A stretch of 64,000 bases of DNA from Epiperipatus broadwayi. Lineage: Eukaryota > Onychophora > Udeonychophora > Euonychophora > Peripatidae. The translations under genes and the position numbers were made by a program. Below the pieces are notes generated by a model, which was given only the letters and a program-made list of their open reading frames with translations, was not told where the DNA came from and did not search any database. Every line of letters begins with the position of its first letter. Positions within the stretch are counted from its first letter, which is position 1. This document shows positions 62,913 through 64,000 of this stretch, piece after piece. The stretch lies in contig JAQFVV010012419.1 of the NCBI GenBank assembly GCA_028023455.1, positions 746,001 to 810,000 on the forward strand, read 5' to 3'.

Positions 62913-64000
62913 ATTTCAGAGAGCTTTCATAAAAATTGAAAAGTCCTACAAATGCTTGCAGTTCTTTTATATTCTTAGGCTTCTCCACATTCTTTATGGC
63001 TTTTATTTTGTCTGGGTCTGGATAGCGGCCATTAGCATTTATAATGTGTCCGAGAAACTTAATTTCTCTCATAAACTAAATACATTTATTAACATTTAAT
63101 TTCGCCTAGGCTAGTGCAAGTTTTGAACAAACTAGATCTATTCACTTCCAGTTCAGCGTCTGATGTGCTAATGATCAAAATGTCGTCCAGATATGGGATT
63201 ATGCAATCTATGGATCTAAGTAACATATCCATTTCCGCCTGGAAGACATTTGGTGCAATCGATATACTATAAGGTAATTTTTTACATTTAAATAAACCCT
63301 TATGCGTAGTTAAAATAAGTAACTCAGCTGTATTTCAGTTATGGGGATTTGATGAAAAGCTGCCTTCAAATCTATTTTGGCAAAATAATTAGCCTTCTGC
63401 AATAATGCTAGCACTTCTCATATGCTCGGAACCAAATAAGATCGCTTGTTTATATACTTGTTAATAGTGGTCCTATAATCGCCGCATAAACGAATACTAC
63501 CATCTGGTTTTATTATAGTGACGACAAGTGTTATCCAGGACAAATCTTCAATAGGTGTTAAAACTCCTTTAGGCACCAAATCATTTATTGTTTTTTCTAT
63601 TTTACCCTTTAATGCAAAATGCACCTTACAAGGTTTACACACAATTGCTTTTGCATTTTTTACCAGTTCCATGTTAACTGGTCTTGTCTGTTAATCCAGG
63701 CATAAACAATTCCAGATATCCCTTTTTCATTATAGTTTCTATATGAACAGTCTTTAAAATATTCACGTGAATTCCTAAGGGAGCAAACAAGTTTCTTCCC
63801 AGTAATAGGCCAATTTCTTTATTTACAATATATTGAAGCTGTCAATCTTAGCTTAAGATTGAGTTTCATGGTTCTATCTAATAACCTGTGTTGAAACCCT
63901 ATATCCCATCCTGCTCCGTTAGTCCCATATATATATTTTATGTATTGTAACGGTTATGGTTTTTTTGTTGTTGGAAATGGTTTCTTTGTTGGTTGATTTT
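62866..64000 (-). mobile_element. Ty3/Gypsy fragment running off the window
   Basis: From the right edge inward, the minus strand shows a protease end LLLGRNLFAPLGI (about 63800), reverse transcriptase GSIRLCGDYRTTINKYINK (about 63460), an intact PYLDDILI box (about 63190), and the connection region REIKFLGHIINANGRYPDP (about 63050), stopping near YESSLKF at 62910. RNase H and integrase are missing at the inner edge. Frameshifts occur near 63080 and 63410. It is closest in feel to the element at 7.5 kb, but not identical to it. Confidence 0.85.

Overview
The window is a piece of an intron-rich, A+T-rich invertebrate animal genome (roughly three quarters A+T by eye). GT-AG introns, RTE-type and CR1/Jockey-type LINEs, Ty3/Gypsy LTR elements, hAT remnants and abundant microsatellites all point to a metazoan. 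I cannot name the species.

The unifying feature is one host gene that I rebuilt by hand from short exons on the minus strand: the C-terminal half of the single-subunit (T7-like) mitochondrial RNA polymerase, POLRMT. Six exons (54056-54238, 47772-47889, 38756-38835, 32240-32313, 32038-32142, 5087-5159) keep compatible splice phases 0/0, 0/1, 1/0, 0/2, 2/2, 2/0. Together they give exactly 211 codons that run collinearly through motif B, the WxTPxG region, the specificity-loop region, the N-x-F-x-x-N-[FY]-I-H-S-L-D motif and the catalytic VHDS motif C. The last exon or exons are uncertain (candidates 3909-4007 and 4253-4303). Upstream exons must lie beyond base 64000. Nearly everything else in the window is therefore POLRMT intron packed with transposons.

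Layout, left to right. 1-3900: mostly featureless, with one possible plus-strand exon. 5160-32037: a 27-kb intron holding a hAT remnant (6563-7042), a plus-strand Gypsy element (LTRs 7469-7766 and 22185-22481) split by a 10.7-kb non-coding insertion, foldback repeats near 24.4-24.9 kb and 28.5-28.9 kb, a tandem array (25.74-26.25 kb), and a higher-GC island with coding-like relics (29.2-31.0 kb). 32314-38755: a 159-bp near-perfect palindrome and an almost full-length RTE LINE carrying a 523-bp hAT insertion with a perfect 8-bp target duplication. 38836-47771: an old Gypsy element (39219-44729) and a mariner-like MITE. 47890-54055: a CR1/Jockey-like LINE tail and a decayed RTE copy. 54239-64000: a second copy of the repeat family found inside the first Gypsy element, a third RTE copy interrupted by an unclassified 1.94-kb transposon with 37-bp inverted repeats, and a Gypsy fragment running off the window.

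Most worth follow-up: the unusual POLRMT (an acidic exon inserted at the specificity loop, and substitutions at normally near-invariant active-site motifs), the unclassified transposon at 59664-61600, and the repeat family whose ends read TATATTGYRACC. No bacterial-style operons, CRISPR arrays, tRNA or rRNA genes were seen.
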